Counted from the stretch's first letter, positions 38,096 to 51,199 are shown. The stretch: DNA of 64,000 nt from Ottelia alismoides (GCA_037367405.1 JAZKJV010000296.1:620001-684000); one strand, 5' to 3'. The notes: generated by a model not told the origin, from the letters alone. Translations and numbers: made by a program.

Positions 38096-41000
38096 TAAAG
38101 GATATGGGATTATCCTTAAGCACATCACGGAAGCGTGATCATCGTATCGGATACGACGAAGAACGACTAGTCGTACTAGTGGTTCGGTGCAGCGGAATTT
38201 AAAAATTTTCTTTCGATGAAACCACATGATCCGAGAACGATTCTCAGATCGTTTCATCAATAACCACAACAAGTATAATGCAATACCTCTTGAAGCGTGG
38301 TTGATCGAGTCTCTAAGAAAAGAGACCTCCTGTCTCAAGTCCGATTGTCGGTGAGACCGCTTGCGAGCGCGGGGATGAACCGCGTTGTCCTCGCAATCCA
38401 AGAAGTTGATCCAAGCGTAGTTGCTCCTAATCTCGTCGTACGAGATCGAACGTCTCCTTCGTGAGTGAGAACTCCAAGAAGACGGAGAACTAAAGAACGT
38501 CGAAGCGGCGGCGCAGTGGCGAGAGCGTCAACGATTCTCTCCTCTAGGGTATGGTGGACAGCCACCAAAAATAGAGGAAGAGAGGGTTGTCGTGTATGAA
38601 GAAAAGAGAGAGAGAGAGAGAGAGAGAGAGCTCAAATATTTCATGTAAAGAGAAAGCATGGTATGCCTCTATTTATAGGATTTTGGGATCCATGGATCTC
38701 AATCCATGGGACATATAAAATCAATAGATGAAATTGATTTATGTCAATCCAATGGTCAAGATTGTTGTTGGTGAAACCAACAAATTTAGATTAAAATATA
38801 TTTGGCAAAATCAAATATAAATCAATCCAAAATTACACCAAATAAATAAGGAGAGAATATACATGGAGATTACATCTCCATGTACATTCCATATGGACGG
38901 CCACCCATTCCTATTTGGAATTGGGTGCCGCCCAAGCTTTCCATGAGGAGACCAATCTCATGAATGTCATGAGATTGCATATCTCCATGGAAATCTCTTT
39001 ATTTATTTTCAACGACTATTGTTGGGTTTTATTCTTCAAAAATAATTCACAATTATATTTGAGAATATTGCAATCTTGCCGTTGAAAAATTGTGAATCAT
39101 ATTCACAATCCAAAACAACATATAATTTACATTGTCAATTAATTACACAATGTGTATCCAATACACATAATAATTAATAAACACATATAAATTATAATTA
39201 GCTCTCTCTAATACATTATAAATCACATTTATAATATATTATGAATAATTGGATATTTCTATCCACATTATTCTTATCCATAATAATTAAATCACATTTA
39301 ATTACATTGGATAATTTCTTCATACATCAATATGATTAAATCACATTTAATCATCGTTTCTTTATTGCTTAGATCTTATGGAATTATTCTCGAACCATTC
39401 AAGAATAATGCGATCTCTCCTCAGATACTTGGAGATAAGGACAGGACGATTGTATTGTTCCACGTATAGTGACATGGATATTGAGATCGTATCTCAAATC
39501 CAGATCGCGGGCCTCCCATAGATGCTTGATTAAATCAAAACCGTAAATCTAATCTTCTTATTGCATCTGAATCACATTCAGATCAATGTCTAACATTTGG
39601 ACTAAGATCAGATTACTTCTCTACTGAGAGGAGTCACTAAAATCCAGAACCGTTTCATCACTCCCTAGGAATGGAAGCGTCATGGTTATACAATCGTTTA
39701 TGATCACATCACCCTCAGGTATTCCCAATACCTGTACATCCTGCATACTGGAAGACCCAGAATAAACCCGAAGTATTAGATCAACTTTACACTGTCTACT
39801 TCATGGTTTTATCTGTAAGTTTCTCATTCTATCATTGGGAGTCGGTATCGATCATATACTTTCCAAAAGCATATATCATACCTAGGTCTTGATCATATAC
39901 TTTCCAAAAGTATATATCAAACTTACAGCGAGGCGACCATGCGCATGAAATTTGATTCTTCCCAATATCTCATGAGTGAGCTCATGCCTTCCGATTCAGT
40001 AACTTAACCTGTATGATCCCTTTGAGAGATCATATTACTCATATGCCCTTATATGCACACCAGTACGCCGGTTTATAGACCTTGGTTAGGTCATCAACCT
40101 ATTGGTCTGCCAAATGTACATACTCAGACATATAGTAACACATCTGTCTCCGGTCAGAGGATGTGTGCCTATATCATGACAACATACGATATAGGACTTT
40201 GGTTATCTCGATCTCGTTAAGTCAACTCGTTGACCTTACTAATCTGATACCTCCGAATCTCTATTCCTATGCAGAGGACCTTGATGTCCCGAGAAATCCG
40301 CTCAATCAATCCGGGATAAAATATAAAGTCACTCAAGGGTCGTTGCGACCCGGATCGAGAGGAATAATTCGGTCGATCAAGAAAAATAAGGAATAGACCA
40401 CCAAACAGAGATAGAAAATTAATGAAAATCAAATAGTGGCCCTGGCTATTAGATTAGCCTGGTATAGCGACCAGGGTCGGACTCAGGGAGCACGTGATGG
40501 CCTTGCGGCCTACGAAGTAGTCAAAAAGAGTCAAAAATAAAGAGAAACTACTTTTGGTGGATTTTTAAGTGTTTTTAAATTTTTTTAGATTTTTAATTAA
40601 TAAGGAGAATAAAGAAGCAAAGGAAACAACCAAGTTCAAGCAATTATTTAATGCATCAAAAATCAGTCAAAAATTCCAATAAAAATATTTTTGTGTGTTT
40701 TATGTTTTTTTACTATTTTTGGTGAATTTTTGGGATTTTTCTGATTTTTATTTTATTTTCTAAAAATCAAAGAGTGCAAGAAAATAAAGGTATTGTCCAG
40801 TCAGGAGTAAAAGGCCAATTTAAAATGCAAAGAGGCCTATTTAGCTCCTGGAGGCAATTTTCCTATAAACTAGAGAGTTAAGGAAAATTTGGGCACCGGA
40901 ATTCTTGTTTTTGGATTTTTAGATTGTTTATTATAATTTTTATTAGTTTTCAGGTGTTTTTCAATTTTTAGGAGTTTTATATGATGAAAAATGGCTAAAA

Positions 41001-44000
41001 TTGGCCAGAAAGTCAAACACAACAAAATAAACAGTAGCTAATTTTTTGTAATTTTTAGATAAGTTTATTATTTTTTGTGATTTTTCAATTCAGACAGTAA
41101 AGAAAATGCATATTTTTGATTTTTTAAAAATAGCAAATGAAATCAAAAATGTCCCCAAAAATTCTAGAAAATTTTACAATATGGCAGGAGCCATGTGTCC
41201 AATTTTCATGGAATTTTGAGTTGATTTGATATTTTATTCAAAAATAAAAGTTAGGTACTGTGCACAGGGACCTGAGTGCAAATACCCAAAGCTCTGGGGG
41301 TCCGGTGCAAAATACCCAGGAAAACACGTGCGTCGCGCGTGCCTGAGGCACTCAGGGACCAAAATGTAAGGAAAACTAAGTCCTAGGACTACTTGGTAAT
41401 AGGTACCAAAAGTCTGGGGACTTGTTTGTAATTTACCCACTAATACACACACATGCACAATTAATTCACGCACAAGGGTATAAAAGCAATTATCTAAAAG
41501 TTTTCATTCAATTCAGAACAAACCAGAACTACATTGCTAATAATGCAAAATACCCAACAAAGCACGTGTCGATGCACGTGCTGCACTATACACAGGGGTA
41601 TATAAGCAAATAAAATAAAGCGCAGGGTCCTCAGTGCAATTGTACCAACAACTAAACAACTAAACTATATATTTACAAGACTAAACACGAAATAAAGTAA
41701 AAGGAAGGGCCTAAGGGTAAATTACCCTTTATTAATGAAGACGGCTGGATGGGCGCCACGTGGTGAATGGACGGCTGAGATGCGGGTGGCACCCAACGAA
41801 GGAGTCTTCGACGCTGATCGGACGGTCGGGGCTTCGCCACGTGCTGGATCTGATGGTGAAGACGTGTCGCGGCTAAGCCTCGCTGGATCAACGGTGGAGA
41901 TCGACCCCCGAAGGATCTGGCGGTCAGGGACACTCCTCAAATGGACGAGCACGATCAAGTCTGGAGCGCGGGGGCGATCGGACGGCTGAGGAGGATGCTG
42001 GATGAACTAGGCGCCGGCGAACTTCGCCAGGCTCGTGGCGATGCTGGTGTCCTCCTGGAAGCTCGCTGAAGATCGGAGAAGGTGCGTGGGAGACTTCTGC
42101 GTCGAGTAGTGGCCTCCGATGACCCAACCGAGCCCTGGAGAGCTCCGGCGAGGTCGGCGGAGGCAGAGCTCCTGGACCGAATGGTCCAAGCCCTCAGATG
42201 GGCTTGGATGAACCTGCAAAATGCACCAGAAAGCTCGCGGGTCGAGGGCAAACTGCCTCGACCCCATTAGGCGTGGTGAAAGTGGTCTGGGAGTCGGTAC
42301 GGGCGAGCTCCGGCGAGGGGATGGACGGAGGAACTCGAACCCCAGCTCCTGTGCGAGCTGGGTTGAATCGAAGTGCGAAGAAGGTGCGCGGGAGGAAGGC
42401 GAAGGCTATGGTTCAGCCCGATGGTCGAATGGATGGGGGACGTGACCGGAATCGAAGGTGGTCGGCGGAGCGGCAAATTGGGGGTAATCGGAAATTAACG
42501 AGAAGGAAAGGAAATTAGGTCTACCTAGGTGGATGATTCGACTGGGAAGGAGCTTGTGCAGCTCTCGGTCCTTGCCTCGAGGAGCGTCGATGTCCGAGGC
42601 TCTGGCTCCGGCTCTGGGCGGAGCACGGCGGAGCACACCGCCGGATCAGTGGGTCCCTGCCCCTCTCCTCGCTGCGACAGCACCTGGAGCAAGCTGTCAC
42701 TCTCACTCGAGCACTGGAGGTCACTGAGGGTGGAGCAAATGAGCCAAAGATAGGAAATGGAGTGGCGGAGCTCGAGCTTTATACGGTGGAGGATCCGGGA
42801 AGATGTGGTCGGGTAGGGCAATGGGATGCGTGGATCCCGAGGCGGATACTCCGGCGAGGGTGTCGGATGTGCGGAGAAGAAGATGGACCCGTGGTTTAGG
42901 GAGATGGTGATCGGGTATGGATGGGGAAAATCCGAGAAACCGGGTCCGTGAACCAAAACCCGTGGAAGGTGGTCCTGGGGGGAGTTGACCGGGCGGTCAA
43001 CAACCCCTCTGGACCAATGGGAAGCGGCCGCGTGGCAAATATTTGGAAATTAAATTAAAAATAGCTAATGGCCGAATTATTGAAAAGTCAAAACATGAAA
43101 TATTTTTGTTTTAATTTTTTCTATTTTTTGTGATTTTTAATTAATTTTTTCAAAGTAAAAATAGGGTATTTACAATATAGTACTATACATAGGTATATAT
43201 ACAATATAGGGTTTTTTTAATTTTTGATTTTTAATTTGTTATTTTTGTGCATTTTTAATCCCATTTTATATTTTATTTATTTATAGTATAAAATTAAGAA
43301 CAAAAGAGTATTTTTATTTTATTTTTATTATTTATATACAAGGGTGAAATAAATATATATGTATATGTATTTACATGGTGTATTTACAAGATATTTTTGG
43401 GTTTTTAATTTTGTTATTTTTATTTTGTTTTTGTTTTAATGGTTTTTAATTTATTTATTTACACCATAAAATATAGAGTATTTACAAATTTTATGGAATT
43501 TAATTTTATTTATTTATAAGGTAGAATAAATATAAGAGTGGCTATGTACATGATGAATATGCACAAGGTGAAGGTTTTTGTTTTCTTTTTTAGTTTTCTA
43601 TTTTTATTTTGATTTTTATATTTATAAATATATATATATATATACAAGCCCATTTTATTCTCTTTTTGGAGGAAAATATTTTTATTATATTTACAAATAT
43701 ATTTACACACATGAGCCCATATCTCCCTCTACTTTGGCTTTTATGCGGTCAGGCCCATGCTGAGCCCTCCCTTGGGATTAGGTCGCTCAATATTTATTCT
43801 AAAAATTTCCCTCTTTTTCTTTTTACTCTTTATTCTTTTATTTTTGTACAAAAACATGCTAATTATTTAACTTTATACAATGCATGCTTTTGGTAATTAT
43901 TTGTATTTACATGAATATACATGCATTTGCAAAGGTTTTTGTAGCTAAAATATAAGAATAAAGAGTGATGAATGGGTATTCATCTGACCTGCATCAAGAG

Positions 44001-44314
44001 GTCGGTCAGATATCACCCTTTAGAGATAAGGATTGCCATCTCCTACTCAGGTTGGAGATCATCTCTTAACAATCATTTGACGGTGCTTGATGAGTCATCA
44101 ATCTAACCCTTTAGATATCCATCCAAGCACCAGCCTCTATGATTCAATAGTTGAATCAACAGCTGCATGATTATTAAGATGGCCATGGTACATAACCTTA
44201 ATTGTACTAAGGGACCTATTATGCAAATTATTCACTCTTCATTTCAGATCAGGGAATGATATATGCAATAACATTTATTGCACAATGGCTCGTTGTGGGC
44301 TCGCATTTCCAACA
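38096..44314 (-). repeat. 5' LTR of Copia-B, interrupted
   Basis: Collinear with 30053-32577 except for the insertion 40282-43985. The GA run is longer here (26 bases, 38605-38630). Its inner terminus reads TA where the other LTR has CA (minus strand). Confidence 0.9.
40282..43985 (-). mobile_element. Probable 3.7-kb solo LTR inserted in the Copia-B LTR
   Basis: Flanked by the perfect 5-bp duplication GACCT (40277-40281 and 43986-43990). The plus-strand left end TGATGTCCCGAG and right end TATTCATCT suggest TGATG/CATCA termini with one mutated base. No PBS, polypurine tract, gag or pol is present, so it looks like a solo LTR left by recombination. AT-rich flanks enclose a GC-rich block (41720-42960). 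A minus-strand TATAAAGCTCGAGC at about 42770-42783 could be the U3 promoter, giving minus-strand orientation. Long LTRs of this kind suit Ty3/gypsy Tat/Ogre-type elements, which is inference only. Confidence 0.7.
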
Positions 44315-44319
44315 TCTAG

Positions 44320-46477
44320 ATCGACATCATTTGATTTATAACTGCTCGAAGGAGAGTCTTTAGCAGCTTTCTGGATGTCCTCAATGGTTTGGCCTTCGAA
44401 TAAGACCACATCTGTTCTCCTCAACAACTTCTTATCAACTGGATCATACAACTTGTAGCCAAGCTCATCTTGGTCATATTCCCAAAAAAAATACATTGAT
44501 TCATCTTTGCATCCAACTTAGACCTTTAATACTCAGGAAAATGCACAAATGTGTATCATTCAAAGACCTACAGATGGTTGTATGAGACATCCTTTCCATG
44601 CCAAATCCTGTTAGGAACATCACCATCCAAGGATACATGTGGAAAGAAATTAATAACATGAACAACAATAAAAAATGCTTCACACCAAAAGGAATTAGGC
44701 AATTTAGCATCAAAGAGGAGGCGTCTAACTCGCTCTATCAAGGTCCTATTCATTCTCTCTACAATGTCATTCAATCGTGGCATCTTGGATGTAGTCTTCC
44801 GATGCCTAATGCCATGAGGTATGTGATACTCATCAAGTCGTCCAATGTATTCACCACCATTGTCAATGCGGATGCACTTAAACTTTTTTCCAGATTATCA
44901 CTCAACTATTGCATGGAAATCCTTGAAATCTCCAAGGACTTGGTCATTCCTCTTCAAGACATAAATCCAAACTTTATTGGAAAAATCATCAATAATTATA
45001 ATAAAATAAAGTGCACCACCAAGAGAATGTACTTTCAATGGATCACAAATATCGGTGTGAATCAAATCCAATGCATGCATCTTCCTACAAGATGGATGGC
45101 TCTTGAAGGAGACTCTCGTCTGCTTCCTAGCCAAGCAACATGTACATCTCTCCATCTTCTCTTTCTTGAAATCTTCCAGCACTTTCTCACCAAGTACTGC
45201 AAAACCTTCTCACTCATGTGCCCCAATCGTTGATGTCACAACTCAATGGAATTGACATCTTGATCCCATGTGTCATATCAAGGTAAATATTTGCATCCAT
45301 GCTCTGGATTGCTTCTATACTTATTTCCATGAGCAACAACAAAGAATCCCAGGGTAAGCTTCCACAACCTGCCACTAAAAGTGTTGAGGTGTCCTTCATC
45401 AATGAGATTCAAGTGCATGTTTGGTACATGCCTTGCATCTTTGAGTCTCAACATCTCTCCATTGGCATTCTTCAATGCAACATTGTTATTGCCAACAACA
45501 CGGGAGAAAGAACCATTCCCCATCTTCTGTGTGTTAAAATCACCATCTATGTAAGAAGAGAAGAACTCTCTTTAAGATGTAACGTATAGTGAAAAACACT
45601 ATAAAAAACCAAGAAGTACCATCATGTGTGACATCCATCATCTTCTCATCACAAACAATGAGCTCATGTTGTGTAGTTGCAGCAATGTTGGCGTTCTTCT
45701 TTTCCTGCTTATCATCGCCATTCATGTTATCTCTCTTGAATTGGAAGCAATACTTCTTGATGTGCTCTTTCTTCTTGCAATAGTTGCACTCCATGTTCTG
45801 ATGTTTGGACTTGAACTTACCCTTGCTATTATACCTACCCTTATCGTTCTTGTTCATGCTCCTCTTCATGTTCTTTGTGACAAGAACCTCTGAATGTGAA
45901 GAGCTTCCTCGGATTTTTCTTCGCATCTTTTCATTGAGAATGCTAGACTTGATAGTCTCCAAAGAAATAACCCGTTTACTGCAAAGTGATTAAGTGAGGC
46001 TTTGAAAGTCTCCCGAGAATCCGGTTGAGTAGCAAGCAACAATAGTCACAATGGCTCATCTTCAAGTTTTATGCCAGTGCTCGTTAATTGACTTGTAATG
46101 CCTTGGAAACTATTCAGAAAGTCTAGCACAGAGCTACCATCCGTAAACCTCAAGTTCATCATTCTCTTGAGAAGAAATAATTTGTTACTTCTCATCTTGG
46201 ATGCATAAAGATTTTTCAACTCAACCATAGGCTTCTAGCATGGCTAGCTTTCATCTTGAATGTGGTTGTAGACATTTTCATCAATAGAGTGTCTAATGAA
46301 ACCACAAACCTGCTCGTGTTCAAATGTTCATTCTTCATCTGTTTTGGTTCCAGGCTTTTGTGTGGGAACACCGGAAGGTGCACCATTCACATATAGAATA
46401 TCCTTTATTTTGTTCTTCCACAAATTGTAATTAGACTCATTAAGACGAATCGTTTGATTTGAACCAAACTTCGACAT
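44320..46477 (-). pseudogene. Copia-A gag, protease remnant and integrase, degraded
   Basis: Minus strand from ATG 46477: MSKFGSNQTIRLNESNYNLW, a copia Gag N-terminus. Next come the capsid block SSVLDFLNSFQGITSQLTST (near 46100), the zinc knuckle CNYCKKKEHIKKYCF (near 45780), a region around DARHVPNMHLNLI, and pre-integrase CTCCLARKQ. The integrase core has Asp in LIHTDICDPL and the block DDFSNKVWIYV, then NDIVERMNRTLIERVRRLLF with its Glu. Reading ends in SNDVDLD at the Copia-B insertion, and the frame resumes at 30047. Stops occur in gag (after about 50 codons) and elsewhere. Confidence 0.85.
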
Positions 46478-46510
46478 GTAATACACCATTTAACAAGTTC
46501 TGATACCACT

Positions 46511-47204
46511 TGTTGGGAACAAGCAATCCCACAAATATTGCAGAAAGTGTGGATTAAATCGAGCACTTAACAGATGAACAAAATCAAATCAAAGGGCAAT
46601 AAGAACCATGGGCAATCAAATAACAATAATCAATCACAATCACAACCAAAAAATCAACCACAAATGGATGAGAGATTTTAGCGTGCAAATCTCCAAAATG
46701 AGAGGGGGGAAATCACGAGGTCCACTCGACCCAATCAAACTTCTCCACTAGATACAACGATGAAATGTTCTCCCTCAAAGCTATACAAGGCCAAATCCTT
46801 CTTCCAAAGGTGTATCAACAATGAATCACACCAACATAAATAAAAAAGAGAGAAGATGGAGAAATGTGACCTAAAGATACTACCCTAACAAGCTCCATGA
46901 CATCCCTAACTTGGCTCCTCCTCGACGTGATCTCCGGCAACGAACATCAGCCCGACCCTAGCACATCAGCCCGACCCTAGCAATTGGGAGGTAGAGAAGA
47001 AGAGAGAATGATTATCCCATGTTCTCCAACAAAGATGCAGCAACAACAACACACGAATAGGGCAAAAACGAATAGAGAGATTAGTGTGAGGTATTTGCCT
47101 AAACCTCAATGTTTGTTGGGTAATTTGCAGACATGCCCACAAAAGGTTCTTTTGTATCTATGTCCAGCACGGGTTGGAATTAAAAGGTTTTCTATAACCC
47201 AACT
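46511..47204 (-). repeat. 5' LTR of Copia-A
   Basis: Plus-strand start TGTTGGGAAC, directly followed on the minus strand by AG and the PBS. The outer end reads CCAACT where CCAACA is expected. Confidence 0.87.
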
Positions 47205-47209
47205 ATATC

Positions 47210-48098
47210 TTCCTACACAGAGATCATGTCCGACTCCATTTCTAATTTTCTAGTAGGATGACATATATCCTTCTCTTATTTACCCATTGTAGATGGATAG
47301 TTTCATGCATTGAGTTTGCTTACATATTGTAATTGCATCTCCTCCACATGAAAGAGTCATCAACATTTTTTTCATACTTAATAGAATCTCTACTTTAGCT
47401 AATTTCCACAATTAGGCACTAAATGATCGTGAGAATCCTCTGACGATCTTTCAGCCTCAAACCTAACAAAAAAACACTTTATACATGTAGTGTCTTACAT
47501 GGCCGCGAACTTATCTTAACATCCAAGACACCCTTAATTGATTGGGGAACTTGCAGAATGATTAGTGATCCAAACACTTTGAACCTACTTTTCAAGACAC
47601 TAAGGATGCGTTGGTACGCGAATTAGACCGGGTTAAACTGGTAGAGGGTAACATATTTTTGTGTTTTGGTGTTTGGATAAGGGGTTAAAGCGGGGTTAGA
47701 TTTGTTGTGATGTGATTGTATTGAAATTTGAAAAAGTGAGTAGTTATTATGATGTGATTGTATTGGAGTTTCAAGTGAGTAGAAGTTGAGTAGTTTATAA
47801 TTTTTATATGATATGATGGTATAATATATTATTTTTTGATGGAGTATCTAATAGTCGTTTTGAAGTTATGCATGGAGATGATTGTATAATTGTTGCGGGC
47901 TTACATATGAACATTTTCCATATCCATGGAAAATTGAAGATATGATAGGGTTTTTCCTTGGTATGTTGCGAGAAAAGTTGGCATATTTGTGTAATCTTTC
48001 AAGCACTTTCAACATATAGATGTTATGCATCGGTCGTTCTTTATATTCCGTTTTAGAATGTAAATATAAGATATGAAACCCTCCTAATCGGCCATGGT
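47210..48098. other. Gene-free flank of the nested copia block
   Basis: AT-rich. 47590-47760 has repeated TGATGTGATTGTATTG segments (two copies about 45 bp apart). No gene. Confidence 0.45.
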
Positions 48099-48107
48099 TA
48101 ATGTGAA

Positions 48108-48497
48108 GGGTAAAATGGGGCTGCCCTCAGGGAGTAGCCAACTTGGCTACTCCCACCCCTATTTTTCCCTCATTTTTTTATTTTTTTGGAAAATAAAAAT
48201 TTGTATATTCATCATTATGTCCCTCTCACATTCTATTAAAATTTCGTCAGAAACAGAGACTCCTAAGCCCTCCATCCAGACGTCATTTTTTTTAACGGTC
48301 GCAGGATTTTTTAAATCGACCATGTTTGGATGGAGGCCGTAGGAGTCTCTGTTTCTGACAAAATTTTAATAGAATGTGAGAGGGATATAATGATGAATAT
48401 ACAAATTTTTATTTTTCAAAAAAATAAAAAAATGAGGGAAAAATAGGGGTGGGAGTAGCCAAGTTGGCTACTCCCTGGGGGCAGCCCCATTTACCTC
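48108..48497. mobile_element. Mutator-type MITE, copy 2
   Basis: A 390-bp element with the perfect 9-bp duplication TAATGTGAA (48099-48107 and 48498-48506). Inverted ends GGGTAAAATGGGGCTGCC and GGCAGCCCCATTTACC. A near-perfect 25-bp palindrome lies near each end (48130-48154 and 48451-48475; GGAGTAGCCAA mirrored by TTGGCTACTCC). The core ACAGAGACTCCTA ... CCTCCATCC is shared with copies 1 and 3. No coding capacity. Confidence 0.95.
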
Positions 48498-48506
48498 TAA
48501 TGTGAA

Positions 48507-51199
48507 TATATATGCATTTAAATCAATGCACATCACTGTGGTTTTCAAAATCTGTTGGTATCAATTTTTTAATCTAAACATAATTTTCACCTCAAGATGC
48601 TAGCATAACTTGAAAATGTTCAAGAATTAGTGATGATGGAGATGTACATACTTCATTTCGTTGTAGGACATGTTTCACATTCTCATCCTTGTAATCCTCT
48701 TCATCAATGAGTGAATTTAGACATGTTGGTATCCTCGCTGGAGATCTCAACTTCGGATGAGACGAGCTTGCGAATACGTGATCGAAAGAAGTCGCAATGA
48801 CTGTGGTGGAAAGAGATACGCGTTAAACTTAAGGTATGTGTTGACATAGGATTTCACATATCAACAAAAGTCATATTCGAATTACGATCTCTAAACGCGT
48901 GTGTCAATTTTATAGAATAACATGTATGCGTGATGTTAAATTGAAATATGACAGTTAAAAGGATGTTCCGACGCCATAAGTTAATCCATATATTGAACCT
49001 TTCTGGATTAATACTCGCTTATGTAATCGGATAAGAAAAGTGGTGGTAGAGATATTAGATTCAACACAAGTTCATTGCTGAGAACATGATCTAAGACACA
49101 TAATCATTTTTTCATCTGGTTATTAGGTATCCATAGGAAGAAATAGCCTATGCACCCTTTATTAGATTACCAAAATTATGTTTATATTACCAAATAAAAA
49201 TAAAACACACATAGGAACTTTATAGCTACCAACAGCATAACATTCTTGTGGTAGGAGGAAAATGAGTGTAATTACCCATATGACGTATCCTCTCATGAAA
49301 ATTAATAAGTTAATAACTATCCTAATTAGACTAATTTCATACATGTTTGTTGATTCGTAGATAATTTTGTATGTATGTTCCATCATCAAAAATAAATCCG
49401 TAACAATTAGTTTACAACCCATAAACATATAATATTTCTATAAAATTCAAATATAAAGACATTACTATAATATCTATACCGATGTAAATTGATGTTGATA
49501 TTGTTATGTTATGTAACCTGAAATTAATACCTTAGTATCATGTAAAGGTGTTGAGATTTATATAATTAGGTTGAAATGACCACATATAACCTAGTGTAGG
49601 AAATGATATTCATCGCCATTGATTGATTACACCAAATGAGAATAAGAGATGAATTAGTAATTGTTAAATTTAATAAACTAAATTTGTAAAAGGAATTTTT
49701 CATGAATCTGTCTGCCATAAATTGTCGCAAGAGACCAGATATATTATACTTGTTAGAATCATGTTTTATTAAACTGGTAACTCTTGGTATGAAGATAACA
49801 TAAATGTTATTGTTATAATACGTAGATTTTAAAACATGAAGCATGCTATAGTTAAGTGAATAAATTTGATAACCTTAAATAAGATTATGGCACAAACTCA
49901 TAAAGAGTCACACGGATGATTGCAAGGTGTCGTTTTAACTCAACATCATCCAAGGGCGTATGGTTGCAAGGAACAAGAGAGGCAAAAGCTAAGTCCTCTA
50001 CAGTTATAGCTACACTGTCATGTCATGTCATATACCACAAGTGCCAACGGTTGAAACATAACAAGATAAGTACATGAAAAGTTATACATATAAATGATTT
50101 ATAAAGGTAAACCATTATAAGTATGCAAGGAAATGGTTTATAAAGGTAAACCATTGCAAGTTATAAAAGAAAAGGTTTATAAAAGTAAACCATTACATGT
50201 TATGTAAGAAAATGATTTAATTAAAGACAAGCCTGTTATGCAAGGAAATGGTTTAGTTAAAGGTAAATCATTATATGTTATACAAGAAAATAGTTCATTT
50301 AAATATAAACCACTATATGTCATTAGGGAAATGATTTAAAATATTAAAATGTCAAAAGTCTTGTAAAACTATTAATATGTTAACATGAATGAGTGATCTA
50401 AATGAGAAAGGAGATGTATAAATGTTATGAATTTCATGAAGCATACATCTTATGATGAAAAATGATAGCTTATGATTTTGATATATATTGCACACGTATA
50501 CTCATATTTATGGAAGAAACCAATATGCCATTTGTTAGGGAATGACTTAGACATGCATGAGACATTTACACACACAATGATATTTTTCCATGAATAGTCA
50601 AGCACATGAAATGTAATGGGTTCAAAGACCTTAGAATTTCCATGCATGGACCTCATTGGGCATTAGGCTCATACAAAATTGTGTTTATCTATTTTAAGTG
50701 CATGACAAGGTTCATCATGCAGATAGGATCGTGCAACGGTTTCATCAAGATATTCGATGTTGTATTATTTATTGCATGAACATGAAGGATGTATGCATGC
50801 CCACTGGAACCAAGGAAATGTTATTATATTAGTTATCGATCTTTTGTAACGATACCATTATTGGTGGTGTAATGATGAAACTCTTTATTTGAATTGGATT
50901 TTATAGATCTTTTTGAGAATGATTTTTGTATACTCATTTATTACCATGCATGATTCGGTAATAGGTTTGGTCATGCAAATTTAAGTTGCATATTTCTGTC
51001 GGTCAGCGCAACATGTTCTGTTACAAATGGTATTAGAGCAAATTTCTCTCTGATAGTGGAAAGAGCTATCTGGAGCGTGCAACCGTCATTGTCACTGGAA
51101 ATAAGTGATGGACCATGCCACAACGAGAACACTGCGAATATAAGTAGTTGAGGTTATAATACCCCTACCCCTATACATAGTCCTACATTTGAAACTCAC
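48507..51199. other. AT-rich gene-free stretch with a minisatellite
   Basis: No gene is recognisable. 50090-50340 is a minisatellite. At 51028 TGGTATTAGAGC follows TCTGTTACA, which resembles an LTR end plus PBS, but I find no partner LTR. Confidence 0.45.
50090..50340 (+). repeat. Degenerate ~45-bp minisatellite
   Basis: About five to six units built on AAATGGTTTATAAAGG, AAACCATT and TTATGCAAGG. Unit identity falls towards the right. Confidence 0.7.

Larger units (their letters stand above)
30053..44314 (-). mobile_element. Copia-B, 14.3-kb copia element inserted in Copia-A
   Basis: Perfect 5-bp duplication TCTAG (30048-30052 and 44315-44319). The 3' LTR is 30053-32577 (2525 bp). The 5' LTR is 38096-44314, about 2510 bp once its own 3.7-kb insertion is removed. 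The PBS complement GGCTCTGATACCA is at 38081-38093, and the polypurine tract (minus strand CTAGTGGGAGAT) is at 32578-32589. It interrupts the Copia-A frame between integrase and RT, and the codons on both sides rejoin in frame when it is removed. Very long LTRs with a short, badly decayed 5.5-kb interior suggest a non-autonomous or degenerate derivative. Confidence 0.92.
27501..47204 (-). mobile_element. Copia-A, Ty1/copia element split by a later insertion
   Basis: The outermost element of a nest, on the minus strand. Its 3' LTR is 27501-28164 and its 5' LTR is 46511-47204. Flanking pentamers ATATG (27496-27500) and ATATC (47205-47209) look like a target duplication with one change. The PBS complement GTTCTGATACCA lies at 46497-46508, and the polypurine tract (minus strand GGAGGGGGAGATT) abuts 28164. 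Excluding the inserted Copia-B and one copy of its target duplication, the element is about 5.4 kb. Gag and integrase lie right of the insert, RT and RNase H left of it. Confidence 0.9.

Noticed and set aside
41735..42956. Several long overlapping open frames on both strands in the GC-rich block
   Set aside because: They overlap on many frames, are rich in Pro/Ser/Arg/Gly and show no domain. High GC lowers stop frequency, and the block lies inside the candidate solo LTR.
48507..50656. Several 60-90-codon open frames
   Set aside because: AT-rich translations dominated by Ile, Asn, Lys and Tyr with no motif.
51018..51040. LTR end plus primer site (TCTGTTACA then TGGTATTAGAGC)
   Set aside because: Suggestive, but no second LTR, polypurine tract or gag-pol on that strand could be linked to it.
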